DNA from: Haematobacter genomosp. 1 | GTDB lineage: Bacteria > Pseudomonadota > Alphaproteobacteria > Rhodobacterales > Rhodobacteraceae | Reading direction: 5' to 3' | NCBI RefSeq assembly: GCF_002196855.1 | Contig: NZ_NIPW01000045.1 | Location: forward strand, 1-35,690 | Length of the DNA stretch: 35,690 nt | Part shown: piece by piece, positions 32,853 through 35,690 of the stretch | How positions within the stretch are numbered: the stretch's first letter is position 1 | How the letters are laid out: every line of letters begins with the position of its first letter | Made by a program: the position numbers and the translations under genes | The notes under the pieces: generated by a model | The model's database searches: none | The model's input: the letters and a program-made list of their open reading frames with translations, nothing else | Told to the model about the DNA's origin: nothing

Positions 32853-34643
32853 ATGACCGATCAGACCCTCGCGCCCGCGATGACATCGCCCGCCCCGCAG
32901 CCGGTCCGGCAGCCCATCCGGCGCCAGCGGCGACCGTCGCTTCTCTGGCTGGCGCTGCCGGCTCTGCTGTTCCTTGCCGTGTGGTTCCTCTGGCCGGTGG
33001 GCCAGATGATGACGGTGGCGTTTCAGGACAAGCAGGGGGCGTTCAGCCTCGAAGGCTTCCGAAAGCTCGTCTCCTCCCCCCTGTATCAGCGGGTGCTGCA
33101 GACCACCTTCACCATCGCCTTTCAGGTGACGGTGATCTGCATCCTGCTGGGCTATCCGCTGGCCTACTGGCTGGCAAAGCAGCCGCCACGGCGGCAGCGG
33201 ATATTGCTGATGCTGGTGCTTCTGGCCTTCTGGACGAGCGCGCTGGTCAAGAACTTCTCCTGGCTGGTGCTGCTGGGCCGGAACGGCGTGGTCGCGGCCG
33301 CGATGAACGCGCTCGGGCTGCCGGGCGGCGATGGGCTGCTGTTCTCCCGCCCGACGGTGGTGCTCGGGATGGCGCATACGATGCTGCCCCTCGGCGTCGT
33401 CACCATGATGCCGGTGCTCAACCAGATCGACAGGCGCCTGACGCCAGCCGCCGCCACGCTCGGTGCGACGGGGGCGCAGGCGTTCTGGCGCATCTACCTG
33501 CCGCTTTCCATGCGCGGGGTCGCAACGGCGGCGCTGCTGATCTTCGTCATGTCGCTGGGCTTCTTCATCACCCCCGCGCTCATCGGCTCCCCCAAGGAGA
33601 CGCTGATCGGCCAGATGATCATCTCGCAGATCAACCAGCTTCAGAACTGGCAGTTCGGCGCGGTGCTGGCGCTGGTGCTGATGGGGAGCACCCTGCTCGC
33701 CATCCTGCTGTTCGACCGGGTGTTCGGCATTTCCTCCATCGCCGGGGGCGGGGCGCGCCCGCGTCCGCCGGAGAGCCTGTTCCGCCGTCTGGGCCTGGGC
33801 GTGGCGACGGGGCTGGGCGAGGGCTTCGCGAAGGTGGAGCAGCTCTGGGCAAGCCATCTCCGGGGCCTGCCGGGCGCACGGCTGCTCGATGTCTATGCTT
33901 GGGGGCTGATCCTCGTGCTGCTGTTCCCGGTGGTGGGCTTCTTCCCGATGGCCTTCACGGCGGGAGAGTTCATGACCTTCCCGCCCGAAGGCTTCAGCCT
34001 CCGCTGGTTCGAGACGTTCTTCAGCTCCCCCCTCTGGCTGGCGGCTATGACGCGCTCCTTCGCCGTGGGCCTTGCGACCGCGGTGGTCACGGTGGTGCTG
34101 GCGGGCCTTGCCGCGCTGGCGGTGGTGCGGGGCGGCAGCCGCCTGTCCGGGCCGCTGTTCTTGCTGTTCATGGCGCCCATGGTCGTGCCCACGATCGTTA
34201 TCGCCATGTCGCTCTTCTACGTCTTTGCGCAGTTCCAGATGGTCGCAACCAATGCCGCGCTGATCGTGGGGCATTCGGTCATCGCGCTGCCCATCGTGTT
34301 CGTCGTCCTGCTCGGCACCTTCAAGGGCCACGACTGGCGGCTGGATCAGGCGGCGGCGACGCTGGGGGCGCCCCCGCTTGCCATCGCGCGGCGCATCACC
34401 CTGCCGCTGGTGGCGAGCGGACTTGTCGTGGGGTTCATCACCGGCTTCCTGCAGTCCTTCGAGGAACTGACCATCGCCATGTTCGTCGGCGGCGGTCTGG
34501 TCACCACCTTGCCCAAGCAGATGTGGGACGACATCCTCTTTCAGGTGAACCCGACGCTGGCCGCGGCCTCCGTCGTGGTGACGGTGATCGTGGCGCTGCT
34601 GTTCCTGGCGATGGAACTCATGCAGGGGCGGGTCCGGCGCTGA
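32853..34643 (+). CDS. ABC importer permease, two fused PotB/PotC-type membrane domains
   Basis: A 596-residue protein that joins two permeases normally encoded separately. The N-terminal half (residues about 28-310) has a PotB-like arrangement (VFWTSALVKN-type region, then the EAA loop around AATLGATGAQAFWRIYLPLS). A linker of about 60 residues (AGGGARPRPPESLF...) leads to a PotC-like half starting DVYAWGLILVLLFPVVGFF, with its own EAA loop, QAAATLGAPPLAIARRITLPL (about residue 505). One chain could therefore form the complete pore. ATG at 32853 follows GGAAG; a frame from 32787 would include unlikely repeat-encoded residues. Its last 26 bp overlap the convergent FUSC gene. Confidence 0.93.
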   Translation: MTDQTLAPAMTSPAPQPVRQPIRRQRRPSLLWLALPALLFLAVWFLWPVGQMMTVAFQDKQGAFSLEGFRKLVSSPLYQRVLQTTFTIAFQVTVICILLGYPLAYWLAKQPPRRQRILLMLVLLAFWTSALVKNFSWLVLLGRNGVVAAAMNALGLPGGDGLLFSRPTVVLGMAHTMLPLGVVTMMPVLNQIDRRLTPAAATLGATGAQAFWRIYLPLSMRGVATAALLIFVMSLGFFITPALIGSPKETLIGQMIISQINQLQNWQFGAVLALVLMGSTLLAILLFDRVFGISSIAGGGARPRPPESLFRRLGLGVATGLGEGFAKVEQLWASHLRGLPGARLLDVYAWGLILVLLFPVVGFFPMAFTAGEFMTFPPEGFSLRWFETFFSSPLWLAAMTRSFAVGLATAVVTVVLAGLAALAVVRGGSRLSGPLFLLFMAPMVVPTIVIAMSLFYVFAQFQMVATNAALIVGHSVIALPIVFVVLLGTFKGHDWRLDQAAATLGAPPLAIARRITLPLVASGLVVGFITGFLQSFEELTIAMFVGGGLVTTLPKQMWDDILFQVNPTLAAASVVVTVIVALLFLAMELMQGRVRR

Positions 34644-35690
34644 CCGGGCCACCGGATGCGCCGCCGGAGGGGGTGCCGCCGGTTCCGAGCCGAAAGAAGT
34701 CGATGTCCTGCTCCAACCCCTTCGCGGCGGCGCGGAGCAGCCGGACATCCGCCGACGGCGTGGCGGCAAGCGCATCTGCGCCCTTCCGCAGCGCGCGGGC
34801 AGCCTTGCGAGGCTCCCGGTCCAGCCGGGACAGGCGCTCCAGAAGCGCGCGGACGCGGCGGGTCTGCGGCGGCGGGAGCGGCAGGGCAGAGAGATCGTGC
34901 AGATGCAGGATCGCCCGTCCGAGCGTCAGCACCGCCAGCCCCCCGTCCGCCGCCCGGACAGGCGCGCGGTCAAGCTTTTCCGACCAGCGGACCAGCCGCA
35001 GCACCCGGTGATGAAGCCGCGCCCGCCAGACCGAAGCCCGATGTGCCGCCTGCGGCTCCCGGGCAAGGTGGGTCAACTCCGTCACCATCGTCTCGCGCAG
35101 CATGGTCAGCCGCCGGACGCCGTCCACCGGATAGATCAGCCGGAACGCCACCAACCCGGCGAGCGGACCCAGCACCACGGCCACAGCGGCGGTGAGCGAG
35201 GTGGACAGGCCCATCGTGAGCGGCCAGACCGGTTGCAGCATCAGCATGACGACCATGTTGTAGTCATAGGCGGCCTGTCCCGTCCGCCGCTGCGCCATCA
35301 GCAGGGCACCGACAAGAATCGCGGGCATCATGAGGAGGATGAGACCGAACTCCCCCGACGCGAGCGGCCAGAGCAGCCATCGCACCGCCAGCGCCCCAAG
35401 CGCCCCAAGCGCCTGCCCGAGCAGGACGGTACGGATCGTCACCGCAGGGTTGTCGAAGGTCGAAAAGACCGAAGTCATGATCGATGCGCCCAGCATCATG
35501 TAGGCGCCAAAGGACCAGCCCGTGACGATCCAGATGCCGCCCACGACCAGCATGGTCACCGCGGCCCGGATCGCCGCCTCACGCCCGCCCCGCCAGTCGC
35601 GATGGACGGGCGCGGGATCGGCGCGTCCCGCCTCCTGCCACGGCGCATCGGCCAGGGCGGTGAGGGCGCGGGCCAGAGCGGGCCCGGCCT
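34618..35690 (-). CDS. FUSC-family membrane protein (AaeB-like), C-terminal part; gene runs off the window
   Basis: The open frame continues without a stop to the right edge; upstream codons read AGPALARALTALAD, so the 5' end is outside the window and the GTG at 35559 is not the true start. At least 357 residues are visible. Four or five hydrophobic segments (SFGAYMMLGASIMTSVFSTF, FGLILLMMPAILVGALLM and others) precede a cytoplasmic helical tail rich in Arg and Leu. This matches the second half of AaeB/FUSC proteins, thought to export aromatic acids. YDYNMVVMLMLQPVWP is typical of the family. The Gly/Pro/Ala tail (GTGGTPSGGASGGPVSAG) is encoded opposite the end of the permease gene and may be an accident of the overlap. 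Confidence 0.85.
   Translation of the reverse strand, partial: AGPALARALTALADAPWQEAGRADPAPVHRDWRGGREAAIRAAVTMLVVGGIWIVTGWSFGAYMMLGASIMTSVFSTFDNPAVTIRTVLLGQALGALGALAVRWLLWPLASGEFGLILLMMPAILVGALLMAQRRTGQAAYDYNMVVMLMLQPVWPLTMGLSTSLTAAVAVVLGPLAGLVAFRLIYPVDGVRRLTMLRETMVTELTHLAREPQAAHRASVWRARLHHRVLRLVRWSEKLDRAPVRAADGGLAVLTLGRAILHLHDLSALPLPPPQTRRVRALLERLSRLDREPRKAARALRKGADALAATPSADVRLLRAAAKGLEQDIDFFRLGTGGTPSGGASGGPVSAGPAPA

Overview
The window is a gene-dense stretch of a high-GC alphaproteobacterial chromosome. Several things suggest Rhodobacterales or a close relative: the GC content, many 4-base ATGA/TTGA gene overlaps, a tripartite tricarboxylate transporter, a fused polyamine-type ABC permease and a DUF1028/RidA/Rieske locus. 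This placement is inferred from gene content only; there is no rRNA, tRNA or CRISPR here.

Layout. (1) 1-609: a poorly coding left end with a G-run tract (56-124), a small inverted-repeat element (285-441) and a promoter for an M29 aminopeptidase (610-1902). (2) 1937-5015, minus: tctC-tctB-tctA, a complete TTT uptake system; TctB carries a repeat-encoded N-terminal pentapeptide tract. (3) 5215-9060, minus: GH15-family glycosidase, metallophosphoesterase and diacylglycerol-kinase-type lipid kinase. A second copy of the inverted-repeat element (9137-9283) separates the lipid kinase from a YcaO-family gene (9284-10234, minus). (4) 10321-13684: divergent from the YcaO gene lie a 132-residue protein whose only two cysteines are in a C-terminal CGCAG, a SARP/TolB/TPR regulator, and an alpha-oxoamine-synthase-like protein that has lost the PLP lysine. 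This is the best candidate for an undescribed system, possibly a RiPP pathway. (5) 13774-14931: an M15 peptidase and a divergent MliC-type lysozyme inhibitor. (6) 15042-20003: a complete five-gene peptide/nickel-type ABC importer. (7) 20087-22176: a conserved hypothetical, a nitronate-monooxygenase-type flavoprotein and a TetR regulator.

(8) 22477-34643: a catabolic locus for an unidentified, probably nitrogen-containing, substrate. It encodes an NtaA/DszA-type flavin monooxygenase, class II aldolase, 2-hydroxyacid dehydrogenase, Rieske oxygenase, RidA-like protein, DUF1028 protein, LysR regulator, and a spermidine/putrescine-type ABC importer with both permease domains fused. Three transcription units in this locus (22477, 25691, 30476) are each preceded by a 15-bp TTAGG-N5-CCTAA-like operator placed exactly 17 nt upstream of a -10-like hexamer. 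That unifies them as one regulon, probably of the LysR protein at 29280. (9) The window ends inside a minus-strand FUSC-family membrane protein whose 3' end overlaps the permease gene.

A recurrent oddity is short in-register tandem duplications (12-18 bp, one of 165 bp) in or just before the starts of several genes.
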